Part shown: piece by piece, positions 53,691-63,920 of the stretch
How positions within the stretch are numbered: the stretch's first letter is position 1
Layout of the letters: every line of letters begins with the position of its first letter
Program-made: the position numbers and the translations under genes
The notes under the pieces: model-generated
Database searches by the model: none
What the model was told of the DNA's origin: nothing
What the model saw: only the letters and a program-made list of their open reading frames with translations
Source of the DNA: Pictodentalium vernedei
Lineage: Eukaryota; Mollusca; Scaphopoda; Dentaliida; Dentaliidae
Assembly: GCA_031216915.1 (NCBI GenBank)
Contig: CM062296.1
Span: 668,874,753 to 668,938,752, forward strand
DNA length: 64,000 nucleotides
Direction of reading: 5' to 3'

Positions 53691-54267
53691 AAATTAATTC
53701 TATGATAATAAGTACCGTATCTACATATACACAGCTGAAGATGACTTAATAGTTTTACTACATCATTGTTGACTGCATGTAGAGGATGCAGCCAATGAGG
53801 GAGTCAAATGATAGGGAGGGTGGATAAAGCCAAAGAATTAGAAAAAGAGTAATCCTGGAGATCCATTGGCAGAAACTTTGCCAGGGTGGAGTTTTGACAA
53901 AATCTGACTCTGATTCATTCTGATGAAAACTCTCTTCAGCAAGTGTTTCGGTGGTTATCCACTGTCCATTTATTGAACACACAAACATATGCTGATACAA
54001 ACACCCAAAGCTTTACTACCATGTTCCTTCAGTGCACCATGGTGGTATTCAAATCATAGCATGATGATGCATTCACTTCTACATTCATAACAGGTAATGG
54101 ACAGAAAGGCTATAACAATTACAGGGTAACAGTCTGCCCACAGAACTACTGCTGGACCTGCAAAAACATGAACAACATCAGCAATGTATCACCTGATGAA
54201 CTGCGAGAGGGTAAAGAATTTCATTACACTGTTAGCAGGGTTTCTGGCTCATTAACTGGATGCGGGC
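53691..54267. other. No gene seen
   Basis: No coding, RNA or repeat signal I can support. Confidence 0.45.
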
Positions 54268-54380
54268 TAGATTATTTTTGGTGGTCTAAATTTGTTATTC
54301 AAAATTTGTTCTATTACAAATTATCAGAGAGGGCCTACAGGTATTCTCCAGCAATTTGTAATAGAACAAATTAAAATAGA
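54268..54380. repeat. Palindromic repeat, AATTTGTT family (copy 1)
   Basis: aaatttgttctattacaaat and atttgtaatagaacaaatt flank a loop with gagagggcctac...tattctcc. The same palindrome recurs twice at 58.84 and 59.05 kb. Confidence 0.75.
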
Positions 54381-54559
54381 AAAAATATTATCTGGGTTTG
54401 ATTGAATATGAAACAAGCGCAAGGAAAACATTGGCTTTTGCTCTGGTGCCTTCATTTTTTTGAAAGTCCTGATAGTGGCTTCTAGCACTCAGCCAGTTAA
54501 ATAAAAGTTTCTTGATTGGCTTGTCATCCATCCAGCCATTCAACTAATAAAAAAGACAC

Positions 54560-54733
54560 CATATATAGCCAGGCCAATCATCATTCAAATTTGATTATTT
54601 TTTCAATTTTTGCCTATGAAACTCAATGACCTTGTTCCAATGAGGGATCAAAAGCTATGTTTTTGAGGCAATAAATGAAAAGTTGTAGTTATATAAGAAA
54701 ACTGTTGGCAAGTGTCATGTCAGGCAGAGTTAA
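54560..54733. mobile_element. piggyBac-like MITE remnant
   Basis: The half core ccttgttccaatgagggatc, the gctatgtttttgaggcaa word and a right end gtcaggcagag with TTAA (54730-54733) match the family; the left half is decayed. Confidence 0.6.
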
Positions 54734-55246
54734 ATTGGGGTTTAGTGACACTTTCAACAGCCAGAGAAGGGACGTTGGGTCTGCAGAGTTCATGAACCCT
54801 CCAGAAAATTCTGCTTTATCCGAATTCACATCATAACGTATCCACAGGTATGCAATGCACCAATCTGCCGTGAACTGTCATTGATCACTCTTTCCGAAAG
54901 TTCTCTTGGGGAAGTTAAATGACTTTGGCAGGTGAACTTGCTCGGTAATTTGGAAACTGACATTTTTCTAATCCAACAGCTAACCTCCTTAATCAGACCA
55001 ATTTCAAATTGGACTAATCGCCGAGATATCAGGTTCTAGCATTTTGGATTTATTAAAGAATTTATCTCATTCTTAGCATTCTTTGAAAGTTGATACAAGA
55101 TACATGAAAATTATGCTTACATACTGATGCTTAGCCCAATAAGAGGAGAAATATTAATCTGGCAAGAACCAGATCTGCTGGGCCAATTCCGGTGGCCATG
55201 CAGGGTCATATCATCTCATCAAGTTTTATGACTTAGAAGGTTTAAT

Positions 55247-55480
55247 GGAGGAAGGAAGTCAGAGTTCACAAACAGAACAACTGAGCTGTGGCAAGTAACT
55301 GTCAGACTCTTCAAATTACTAACCTGGTAGAAGCAGGGTTAGCAACATTTGAAGGCATGTGCACCAATAATGTGCAGTACACATCAGCTCACTGTACCTG
55401 ACAGTACTCCCACTTGTGATGTTGGGATTGCATGTCTTGCCCAAGGACACAATGCAGACATCAAGGTCAGTTATGTTGTA
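55247..55480 (-). mobile_element. Decayed SINE copy
   Basis: ggaggaagtcagagttcaca, gtaactgtcagactcttcaa, gcaggttagcaac-like and tgcccaaggacacaatgc match the SINE body in order; the tail-proximal part (gacactttcaacagccag, 54747) lies ~480 bp away, so the copy is split. Confidence 0.6.
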
Positions 55481-55505
55481 CATGTACAGTGGAACCATGT
55501 TAATA

Positions 55506-55640
55506 GAATAGAGCTGGGCAGTTTTTTTCTGTTTTCTGGTTCAGTTCCAGTTTTGTGGCAAACCAAAAAAACCAGGCCTATAGATTGCCCCAATTTTACA
55601 CCGTTTACAGGTGTGCCCAAATTAGAGAAGTACGTGTAAA
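55506..55640. repeat. End of a CTGGGCAG-type MITE
   Basis: gagctgggcagtttttttctg then ggttcagttccagttttgtg resembles 16365-16430 beside the DIRS insertion. Confidence 0.5.
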
Positions 55641-55739
55641 GATATCAAGAAAAATATATAAATTCTCTTTGCCTCTTCTACATTTGAGAAAAACGTCCAT
55701 CATAATATGGCTATAGAAATACAAAGAAAGGCATGGCAT

Positions 55740-56290
55740 TAAAACACTCGAGGCTCTAAAGACCCTGTCATCGCTCACTTGGAACTACATATAAAACTGT
55801 GATTCCCCAGAGGTTTTCCTGGTGACTATGAGCTGCAATTGTGGCCATGTTTGCAACATTACATCAACATTACATGAGGATCATTGGTAGGTATCCCAGT
55901 CCTCAATCATATAAAGTTTCAAAACATTTGACTTTGTACATTCAGAGGAGAAGAGTTTTCAAAATTGACCAATCAGAATCAAAGAATGCTTCTGGCAGCC
56001 AAGTTTTTCATCCAACAGTAATAAAATGAGTAACAGTTGTAGGGAACCTCTAAGAGACCATGCCTGCCAAGTCTGGTTCACATTGGCTCAGTACTTTCAG
56101 AGAAGATGATGAAAATGCGATTTCCTATAGGGTTCCTATAGTAACTATAAGCCACAATTGCAGCCATACTTGCAACCCAATGAAGATTAAATGAGGATCA
56201 TTGGTAGAGGGGGTTCCAATCATCAGTTACATTAAGTTTCAAACATTTGGCCTTGTAGTTTCAAAGAAGATTTCTTGAAAATCCACACAT
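55740..56290. mobile_element. Dispersed repeat family, copy 2
   Basis: gaggctctaaagaccctgtc, tgcaattgtggccatgtttg, ggtatcccagtcctcaatca, ttttcatccaacagtaat and tgccaagtctggttcacatt follow the same order as 43.44-44.36 kb. Its unit is itself repeated about twice (second 'agccacaattgcagccatac' at 56150), so this is probably another short tandem-repeat element. Confidence 0.6.
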
Positions 56291-56404
56291 TTATGAATTC
56301 TGTTTCAATAAAAAAAATCAGTAAAAGAAGATTAAATATTTTGAAAATTACAATTTTTCAGACAGTATTCTCTTTCAGATAGCTTTGGGTAGGTAAAGGG
56401 TTAC

Positions 56405-57360
56405 AGGATTTTATTCCAATAATTTTGTCATATCTTAAATAATATCATAATTGACTGGTCAGTTAGTTCTACATGGTGGGAAAAGAAAATAAACAAAACT
56501 TCCATGTTTTCCAAACACCTGTCATCAATCAGTATTTCTGATAAGTAACTTGAGAGTAATACATGAATTAACATAATTACAGATGCACTTGTTTACAATA
56601 CAAGTCAAAATAAGTTGTAGGATAACCCTATAAACTATTATCTTTCTCTTCCTACACTGATAAGACCAGAAGTTGACATCATTTTCTGGAAAGCTCTCAC
56701 TTATACACTACTGCGCAAGCGATTGTTGCATGAATATCCCAGGTCCGCGAATGGTTCACTCAAGATCTAAGAGAAGTCGCCGACTAATATTGGAGATTCT
56801 TTCTCGAGTCAATGTCCGACACGTTATTAAAATCGCCGTGATTCACGGTCAAACGGATTACAGCTGTAATTAATTTCTCGGACACCTGAGCGAAAGGGAT
56901 TTACTTATTATCGTATTTTGCACGGCTGTCAAAATTAGGTGGTCGAAATACATATACAATTCAACAGTCTCGACAAAACGACGTCTGCCAAACTATTACC
57001 ATCTGGCATCACTCGAAATATTTACGTTTTTAAAAAGTAAGAATATTTTTTAAAAATCTGCCAAATTGAAACATCTCAACACTAAAGTACATAAATGTGA
57101 TTCAGAATCGCGTTTAGTTTAAGTTAGGTTTAATAGAATACAATTTCCGGCATTAAATTTGAACTGCTGATGATTTGATAAATTTTTAAGAATTAAATGG
57201 CTGAAAATTTTAAAATGGCAGATTCTGCACCGCTCGTTCCACTGGAAAGGATCGATTCACCAAATACAGTAAAGCTGGTGCGCACTTTTTAACTCATGCC
57301 TGCTTAAATGAATTGCCTGCAAATCTAAACTAGATACTAACATTTCAATAGCCTGCGTTT
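56405..57360. other. No gene seen
   Basis: Less repetitive than the rest. ORFs of 60-70 codons here have no motif. A possible candidate for ordinary intergenic DNA. Confidence 0.45.
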
Positions 57361-57375
57361 GGTGGAGGGCGGAGC

Positions 57376-57453
57376 AGGTGGGTATGGAACGAGCATTTCA
57401 TCTGTTGTTGTGGTTTTCTTCCCACAATTGGATGAAATGCTCATTCCATACCC
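57376..57453. repeat. Hairpin with 26-bp arms
   Basis: ggtgggtatggaacgagcat and atgctcattccatacccacc pair almost perfectly; an outer imperfect extension (gcctgcgttt / ttcgttacg side) suggests a larger palindromic element. Confidence 0.8.
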
Positions 57454-58320
57454 ACCTTCACCGGCCTTCGTTACGTGGTGGTAATCAATGGGTGACACTT
57501 CATTAACCTCTTCCCAAACGGCGATTCGAGGAAGTTGGCGTGGTAACAACAGTACTGTTCAGTGCGTTTGAATTGTGGGTGTTTGGGGTAATCAGTATTT
57601 GCATCGTAATTGCTCGGGCGGTCATATATTCATTTGAAGCCCATGCATGAGGTTGTGATTGATGTTTGTTGACCAGAAAATAACAAAAAAGAAAATAACT
57701 ATATTAAGGCGTTTATTTCCAGCACGCGTTATGTATTTTGTTGTTTTCCCGTGATTGTCAAATGCACGTGGTCTGAACAGGAGGATAAGAACGCACCACT
57801 TGACTCGCCCAGTACTGATCGGCGTTTCTGAACACATATCAGTTTTGTGTGAAAGATATACAGTCAGAGCATTTTAATTCTATTTTTAAGGACAGAAATA
57901 CGACCTCGTGGTGTCTTTCCTCCACTGATAATATCGGCCTCAAACTGGTTCCGGAGCTCACCGAGAGCGCTTGGTATTATCAGCAATGATGGTATTAGGC
58001 CTGTCAAACATGAATCCTATACCCCCACCCCACCCCGCCATACCAATTACCCAATGGCGGATGTTTTGTTTTCTTCTTTATTTGAACAGTAACCCCATAG
58101 ATCTAAAAGTTGGATAGAAGCATGGCCAGAGAAGAAGGGTTGTCTTGAAGAATTCATCAAAGAAGAAGTTCTTGTCTGGATTTATTTCATATTAAAATAT
58201 ACATGTATACATAAAAAACAACAACAATGGTAGAACAGCACATATCGAGAACGACTTCGTGATTAGCACAATTGTAAAAAAAAAAGAAATCCCACATTAT
58301 TGACATTAACCCTATTGTAA

Positions 58321-58465
58321 CAATATGTTATTTATTTATTTATTGGTGTTTAAGGTCACATATTTCTGCACAATGGCTAATCATGACCTCGACAGTTTTA
58401 CGGGTGGAGGAAGCCGGAGTACCCGGAGAGGACCACCGAGCAATGACGAGCAATAGCAATATGTT
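58321..58465 (-). mobile_element. 5'-truncated SINE with 9-bp target duplication
   Basis: Body 58330-58456, minus strand, only the 3' third of the SINE (tail, cagttttacgggtggagg, ccaccgagcaatgacgagca). The direct repeats caatatgtt at 58321-58329 and 58457-58465 are identical. It provides an empty-site reference for the MITE at 43.56 kb. Confidence 0.88.
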
Positions 58466-58524
58466 TCCAACGGAGCATACAAATCCGACTTGGTGACACT
58501 CTGCTCCACTATAATCACACTCGC

Positions 58525-58640
58525 GACCGGTCATTTGATGTAACAAAAGAGGCTTACACCCCCAACCCACACACACACACACTCGGTGTACAAGTATTTT
58601 CTCTTAAACCTTTTTGTCACATCAAATGACTGGTGGTGAG
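58525..58640. repeat. Imperfect inverted repeat
   Basis: accggtcatttgatgtaaca and tgtcacatcaaatgactggt pair around a loop containing an (AC)n run. Confidence 0.65.
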
Positions 58641-58837
58641 TGCCTATGTCAAGTTCATGATTGACTGATCAAATCCTCCCATATTTTCTTCGAAGCGCTC
58701 TTGATGATGTAGTTGGAATATTACAAGCGAGGATTATTGTTCATCCTAGTCTTTATTTTCAACATTATTTATGTACAGTTTCAATCCCATCTATACATTT
58801 TGTTAGACAACTAAGATGATTTACACCAAGCTGACTT

Positions 58838-59135
58838 TGTTATTCAGAATTTGTTTTATTACAAATTATTAGAGAGTGCCCACATGCACTCTCCAATAAT
58901 TTGTCATAAAACAAATATTTCAACAATATTTACGTTCGACTGAATATATGAAACATGAATACTAACTTCGATTACTAGATTCGAAATGAAAACAAATCTC
59001 GAAGGAGCATAGTCTTGTATGTGTGTGGAGGGGGGGGGGGGGGGCTGATTTTGTTGTTCAGAATTTGTTTTATTACAAATTATTAGAGAGTGCCTATGGG
59101 CACTCTCTAATAATTGGTCATAAAACAAATATATG
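58838..59135. repeat. Two copies of the AATTTGTT palindrome
   Basis: At 58838-58918 and 59045-59131: gaatttgttttattacaaat then attagagagtgcc ... gcactctctaataatt and tcataaaacaaat. The two copies differ mainly at the tip. A G13 run (59031-59044) lies immediately before the second. Confidence 0.8.
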
Positions 59136-59245
59136 TAAACAAAAGCGTTGCTGAATATGAACCATGAGAGCTTTAGCTCTACTGCTTAACCAACTAACAA
59201 GAGTAAAAATATATACATGACACAGTTTTCTCCTAAAACATTTTT

Positions 59246-60221
59246 CTATTTTTTGACTGGTCGTCTCAAATTCTCGTTTATTCGGGAAACGATAGTGTCA
59301 CTGAATGTCCTCTGCTCAGAGAACTCTGGATGCAGGAAGAGGACGTATCTCTTGATGTAGGCCTTTTTTGTAGGATCTAGTTCAAGTTTGTTCAGCTTAC
59401 CTCCACCAAACCACGAGTATTTCACTCTTTGGGAATCCAGTCCAAATAACTCGGGGAAAACCTTTTCTGATATGTTTTTGGCAAAATTGCCGGGGTTATA
59501 CGAGTGAGCACGAATTGTTCTTAATTCTTCTACAGTCAGTCTGTACTCTGGCGGGATATCACTGAAGTGTTCCTCCTGTGTTGAGGGCTGATACATGGGC
59601 TGTAACTGTGGAGCCTCATTTACAGATGTATCTGAAGAACAAGTATTTGTTACAATGGCAGGACACTGTCTGACGAGTCTACTAAGATTCTCAATCTGTC
59701 CTCTGACTTCCCTAAATTGCCTGTTCATTTCTGTCAACTTTTTGTCTATTCGCACCAATAATGCTTCTTGTGTGGTCTGCCCAACGTGAAATAGTGGTAT
59801 AGCGGTAATTGTCCCTGTAGATGGGGTAGACGTAAGTGTTTGCTGTGGTGGAATTGATGATGGTGATGATCTATGTCGTGATGGAGTAGAGAGTGGTGGT
59901 GGTGATGGTGGTGATGATGATGATGATGATGATGGTGGTGGTGATGATGATGATAAAAGATGGAGGTGGTGATAGTGGATGTGTTTGTGGTGGCGGTGAT
60001 GATGATGATGATGATGATGATGATGGTGGTGATAGTGGTTGTGAAGATGCTGGAGTAGATCTCGGAGGTGACTGTGCTTTTTGTGGTGTTATCAAAGGTA
60101 GTGTTGCCTGTGCATGAGAACACTCAAGTTCTGTTGGTGGCGGCGGCGAAGTTGTTGCCACAAGTGGAGCCAGACTGGACGGTTGGACTCTTTTTATTAC
60201 TTTAGCATCTTCTTTGCTTTT
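59246..60221 (-). CDS. BEN-domain protein, main exon (frame disturbed in a repeat)
   Basis: The conserved 3' part (59758-59246, extending upstream without a stop to about 59950) encodes Ser/Pro/Thr-rich sequence, then a likely coiled coil (RIDKKLTEMNRQFREVRGQI), then a C-terminal BEN domain of about 80 residues: LRTIRAHSYNPGNFAKNISE, FPELFG, GKLNKLELDPTKKAYIKRYV and SRINENLRRP. BEN domains bind DNA or chromatin and occur in animal transcriptional regulators, some viruses and some transposons. The 5' part (60221 to about 59960) begins at a good acceptor (tttcattttcag) and reads VIKRVQPSSLAPL...SPPRSTPASSQPLSPPS. Between them a (TCA/CCA)n tract at 59893-60030 shifts the frame by one base near 59950-59960; this may be a mutation or a sequencing error. 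Confidence 0.75.
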
Positions 60222-60401
60222 CTGAAAATGAAATGTTTTCATATATATAAAAGCACAAATAAAAGTACACATATTCTGATAGTCAGTCATTGCAACCCTC
60301 TCCCCCTCAACCCACCCACCCCCACCCACCATAAAACAAAACATCGCAGCAATGATTTTCGGTCTACTACAAAGTACTAGAAATTCTCGGCGAACACTTA
60401 C

Positions 60402-60470
60402 TGGGTCAATGGCTCTCTGCATCGAACAAAAAAAAATCACTGATGTCTCATTTACAGTAGCATAAAACAA
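60402..60470 (-). CDS. Possible first exon of the BEN gene
   Basis: Minus-strand ATG (60470) opens MFYATVNETSVIFFCSMQRA and reaches a donor-like site (cca|gtaagtg, gt at 60400-60401). It is in the same phase (0) as the acceptor at 60221, with a 180-bp GT-AG intron between. If used, the BEN gene starts 238 bp from the transposase start at 60708, head to head. A short, poorly conserved-looking peptide; alternative to the exon at 63289-63465. Confidence 0.35.
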
Positions 60471-60707
60471 TCAAAGTGTGAAAACACGTGTTTGAAAACA
60501 ATGCTTCTGAAGAAGCACTGTCCACATACACGTGTGATAATTAAAAAATTAATTTAAGAGTAATTAAGTCATAAATTTTTTCTATGGGAGGAGCAAAACT
60601 TTTAAGACTGACAAATATACAAGTTTTTTATTGGCTACAAGTCCAACTACTAGTTTGAAAACCAGTTTCACAACAGAAACATTTTTTTCGAACAGTCCTT
60701 TCTGAAA
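60471..60707. promoter_or_regulatory. Intergenic region between divergent BEN and transposase genes
   Basis: If the BEN gene starts near 60470, this 237-bp AT-rich stretch would hold both promoters. It contains inverted words cacgtgtttg / cacatacacgtgtg (about 60486 and 60527) and a short palindrome gcttctgaagaagc (60501-60514). No TATA box stands out. This is inference from gene arrangement. Confidence 0.3.
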
Positions 60708-62982
60708 ATGACAAACACCAGGAAAAAAATTACGCAAGAAATGAAGATAAAGATATATCAATTAGTTGACTGTCGGTGGAAAGTGCACGCAATAAGGAAT
60801 GAAATTAAGCAATTGTACGGATATACCTATTCATGGCAAGGAATCAAGAGAATATGTGATGACTATTTATCGGGAAAAGTTGTGCATGTAAACGATTTAC
60901 ATTGCAAGAAACCAAGTTTTAAAAAACTAAAGGAAGATGATATGCAGTTCATTAAACTTTCACTTGTCAAAAACTGCAACAAAACGGCACGAGACATACA
61001 GCGAGATTTGTTACAAAGGGGGACAAAAGTGCATTTTTCAACTGTTCAGAGAGGAATAAAAGCAGCCGGATTCGTAGCAACGAAGCCAAAGTACTGCCAA
61101 CTGATAAGAAACGTGAACAAAGAAAAGCGTGTTGTTTTCTGCCAAAATGCCATAAACGAAAAGCAGACTTTTTCTGATACTATATTTTCGGATGAGACGA
61201 CAATTCAGTTACACCAAAACAAGACAGTAGCATACAGGGCAGTGGACAGTATCGCACCTAGTCAGGGTAAACCAAAACATCCCCTGAAAATGCATCTGTG
61301 GGGAGGAATTTCAAAGCGAGGGCCTACACCGTTATTGATGTTTGATGGGATCATGAAAAAGGAGTTCTATACTCATGAGATACTGGAGAAAACTCTCCTC
61401 CCTTTCCTGGAAGAATTTGGATCCCATACATTTGTTCAGGATAATGATCCTAAATATACGTCCAAGTATGCAAAAGCTTTCATGGAGAGCAATGGCATCA
61501 ATTGGGAAAGGAACTGGCCTGCAGGTATGTTATTTTCTGATGAATATTCTTTTTACCATTTAAGGCAACATATGAATGATATAGAACAGGGAGAGAAGGA
61601 CGAATACATAGTCAGAAGCGGCGGAAGCTCGATAAAAGGGGAGGGGCACGGGTTTTACTGAGTTGTTTCGTACCTAAAAAGGAACGAAACGACTCGGGTA
61701 ATTTTCATTTCTATTTTTCTAAATTTTTAATCGAACGTTTTAGGCATAGTTTTTAACTTTAAAAAAATCAATATAACATATGGTTCGGTCAAATTGGAGA
61801 AAAAGCACAATCGCATATCGGTAAAAGTATCACGGGGATGATGGCACGCTATGGCCTCATTTTATAATTTTTTTTTCAATGAGCATGCTTCTGTGTGGCC
61901 ACTGCCCTGCCCATTTCTTCTACTTCAACCAGCTTCCAACCAGTAGGGTAGCTTTTGGGTTGGAATACGGATGGAGTGGAAGAAACGGTTCGAAGCGACC
62001 GGATGTGGGATTATTTGGCCAAATGATGTTAGGATTTGCAAATACAGTGGAGCCCACTTAATTGGATCTCTTAATTGTATATCCCTGTTAACTGAATATA
62101 ATTTTCAAACACAAAATCATTTACCATATCTTCAGTACACATTTGATCTGTTAATTGCATGTGGGTTGTAGAGTAAACTCCTGTTAATTGTATATAAATT
62201 TTTATATGTCAAAAAAATTACTGTGACACGCACCAAATTTCATTTATTCATCAACCTTTTTGGCCTCACAACATCCAATACAGGCATTTATTCTATTATA
62301 TCTTGTTTGACAGAGCTCTATGAGCTCTGTCAAACAAGATATAATAGAGTAAATGCTCAGTTTACCTCTAGAACACAGGAAACTTACCAAATTCCTGTTA
62401 ATTGTATACTCCTGTTAATTGAATAATTTTCACTGGCAAAATGGATATTCAATTAAGAGGATTCTACTGTTATATATTACAGGAATGACTGCACATGTAT
62501 ATCCATGTACGTAAGCGCCCATATTAACCCATTAACCGCGCAACACGTCTAGAAAGTGGAGGGGCGCGGTGTCCCCCCTCCCCCCTCCCCCCTAGAACCA
62601 CCGCCTTTGTACATTATATTTTACCTATTCTAACGGCCTTATCCCCATATTTGCAGAAAGTTGCGACTTCAACCCGATTGAGATGGTATGGCACGCTTTG
62701 AAATTATATGTCGGAAAGAGAAACCCAACCACCAAAGAACAGCTTCAACAGTTTTGTGAAGACTTTTGGTATAAGGAGTTGACAGCAGAAGTTTGTAGCA
62801 GATACATTGAACACAATTTCAAGGTTTATCCGGTCGTCGTTGCGATTGGAGGGTCAGCTACTTCAAGGATACCAGACTGGCTTTTCAGTGTTCCTTCTAG
62901 AGGAAAGAGCTTAGCATTTTTTCAGAGGGAAATTGAATCAGAAGCTGTTCAAGACAAACTGAAACGCCTACACCGAGTTTGA
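60708..62982 (+). CDS. Tc1-like transposase, intact, two exons (60708-61524, 62657-62982)
   Basis: Cut-and-paste DNA transposase of the Tc1/mariner superfamily. Exon 1 ends at 61524 before a consensus donor (gcag|gtatgt); exon 2 starts at 62657 after tttgcag. The join is in frame, restoring the DFNPIE motif, and gives 380 residues ending at tga 62980-62982. Residues ~1-60 form an HTH region (QGIKRICDDYLSGK), ~65-125 a second HTH (CNKTARDIQRDLLQRG). The catalytic core has D162 (IFSDETTIQ), the GGIS-type motif LWGGISKRG (198-206), D245 (FVQDNDPKYTS) and E281 (NPIEMVWHALK), all present. Spacing between D245 and E281 is 35 residues, one more than classical DD34E. The C-terminus runs ~40 residues past the usual end. 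No flanking TIRs were found. An active, recently active or domesticated gene are all possible. Confidence 0.88.
61525..62656 (+). other. Intron of the transposase gene
   Basis: 1132 bp, gtatgt...tttgcag. It contains an entire Tigger-like MITE (62043-62472) and a C-rich stretch (tcccccctcccccctccccc, 62574-62593). Introns are uncommon in Tc1 transposase genes. Without splicing the frame would run to a stop at 61659-61661 and lack the catalytic Glu. Confidence 0.8.
62043..62472. mobile_element. Tigger/pogo-like MITE inside the transposase intron
   Basis: tacagtggagcccacttaat at the left and ggattctactgtta at the right; core tgacagagctctatgagctctgtca with ttatatcttgttt arms is a perfect hairpin. 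Unrelated in end sequence to anything flanking the surrounding Tc1 gene, so a later insertion. Confidence 0.87.
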
Positions 62983-63288
62983 ACAGGCTATGAACTGAAG
63001 TGAAAACTTTGTTCGGGACTGAGTGGTCATCCCATGCACCATGTGCTCCGTATTGTGACAAGTGTTGATGCGTGCCCCAAAGCGTTTCTTTCCATCACTA
63101 TAATTTAATGTGCTTTATAAGTAATGAGAAACTTATCTTGAAAATAGGTGACGGTTTATTTTCCATGTCATAAGTCGAAAACATTTTGACGTTGAAAATG
63201 ACTCGCGCCCATTTCCAAAGTAAGTTTTTTGCAATACCCAAACAGCACGAAGAATGTCGGATTCTATTATAAATAAAGGTTAATCTAC

Positions 63289-63465
63289 CTTAACGACATT
63301 TACTTTAGGTTGAATACACTTGGCTTTAGTTTTCTGACGTTTAGCTGGGGGAGACCCTGGTGGTGAAGATGTATCATTGGTTGTTACTTCTGGCAAGTTT
63401 TCCGTGAGACGTTCTTTTTCGCGCATCAGTTTTCTCATTTGTTCCCAACTTCCAGCAGCCAAAAC
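63289..63465 (-). CDS. Possible upstream exon of the BEN gene
   Basis: A 59-codon open exon on the minus strand between a strong acceptor (cttttttttcacag, at 63466) and a donor (gttaag|gtagat, at 63288). It encodes SWEQMRKLMREKERLTENL, then a Ser/Pro segment and a basic patch PPAKRQKTKAKC that could be a nuclear localisation signal. Its 3' end is phase 0, matching the acceptor at 60221, so joining to the BEN exon keeps the frame and gives a plausible nuclear protein. The 3.07-kb intron would then contain the transposase gene in opposite orientation. It could instead start at the in-frame ATG at 63486 or belong to an unrelated gene. Confidence 0.5.
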
Positions 63466-63560
63466 CTGTGAAAAAAAAGTTCCCATTTCTCACAAGTCAC
63501 ATAAAAAACTTAAGTTTTTTTTACACTTTTTTTACACTATCAACAGCAAGGGCTTGTCAT

Positions 63561-63665
63561 GTCGTGCGGGGCAGTTTTACGGGTGGGGGGGGGGGGGAGG
63601 CAGAGAGAACCACCGAGCAGTGGCGAGCAATCGCCAACTTTCTAGCCCAGGTCAACATTAGTTGA
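63561..63665 (-). mobile_element. 5'-truncated SINE fragment with poly(G) insertion
   Basis: gtcatgtcgtgcggggcagt, cagttttacgggtggg and gagaaccaccgagcag match the tail-proximal SINE body; the usual 'ggaagccagagtacc' is replaced by a G12 run (63587-63598). Tail sequence is missing. Confidence 0.6.
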
Positions 63666-63689
63666 AGAGGGATCGGGACGTTTCGGTCT

Positions 63690-63920
63690 TCAGAGTAATA
63701 ATTTGGCATTTATTCGTTGAAAACGCTACAGAGGAGCTTTTTCAATGAATAAACACTAAATTATCGGTGACAGATATTCTTTTTAAAATTAGGGCTAGTC
63801 TTATCTAGCAAAACGTTAAATTATATTAATTATGAAAGAATTGAAATCATTTTGCCTTTGTTCGTTGAAAAAGCTGGAGTGAAGCCTTTTCAATGAATAT
63901 TAACGCGAAATGATTAAGGC
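63690..63920. repeat. Two related palindromes (TTCGTTGAAAA...TTTTCAATGAATA)
   Basis: 63700-63765 (aataatttggcatttattcg ... gaataaacactaaattat) and 63848-63915 (aaatcattttgcctttgttc ... gcgaaatgatt) are each inverted repeats sharing cgttgaaaa-gct and ttttcaatgaata. The tips are non-homologous. Probably a tandem pair of small MITEs. Confidence 0.7.

Noticed and set aside
57337-57549. 70-codon ORF across the 57.4 kb palindrome
   Set aside because: Translation of a hairpin and its flanks; no motif or splice context.
59893-60120. His/Ile/Thr- or Met/Asp-rich ORFs on both strands
   Set aside because: Frame shadows of the (GAT/GGT)n tract in the BEN exon; only the Ser/Pro frame connects to recognisable protein.
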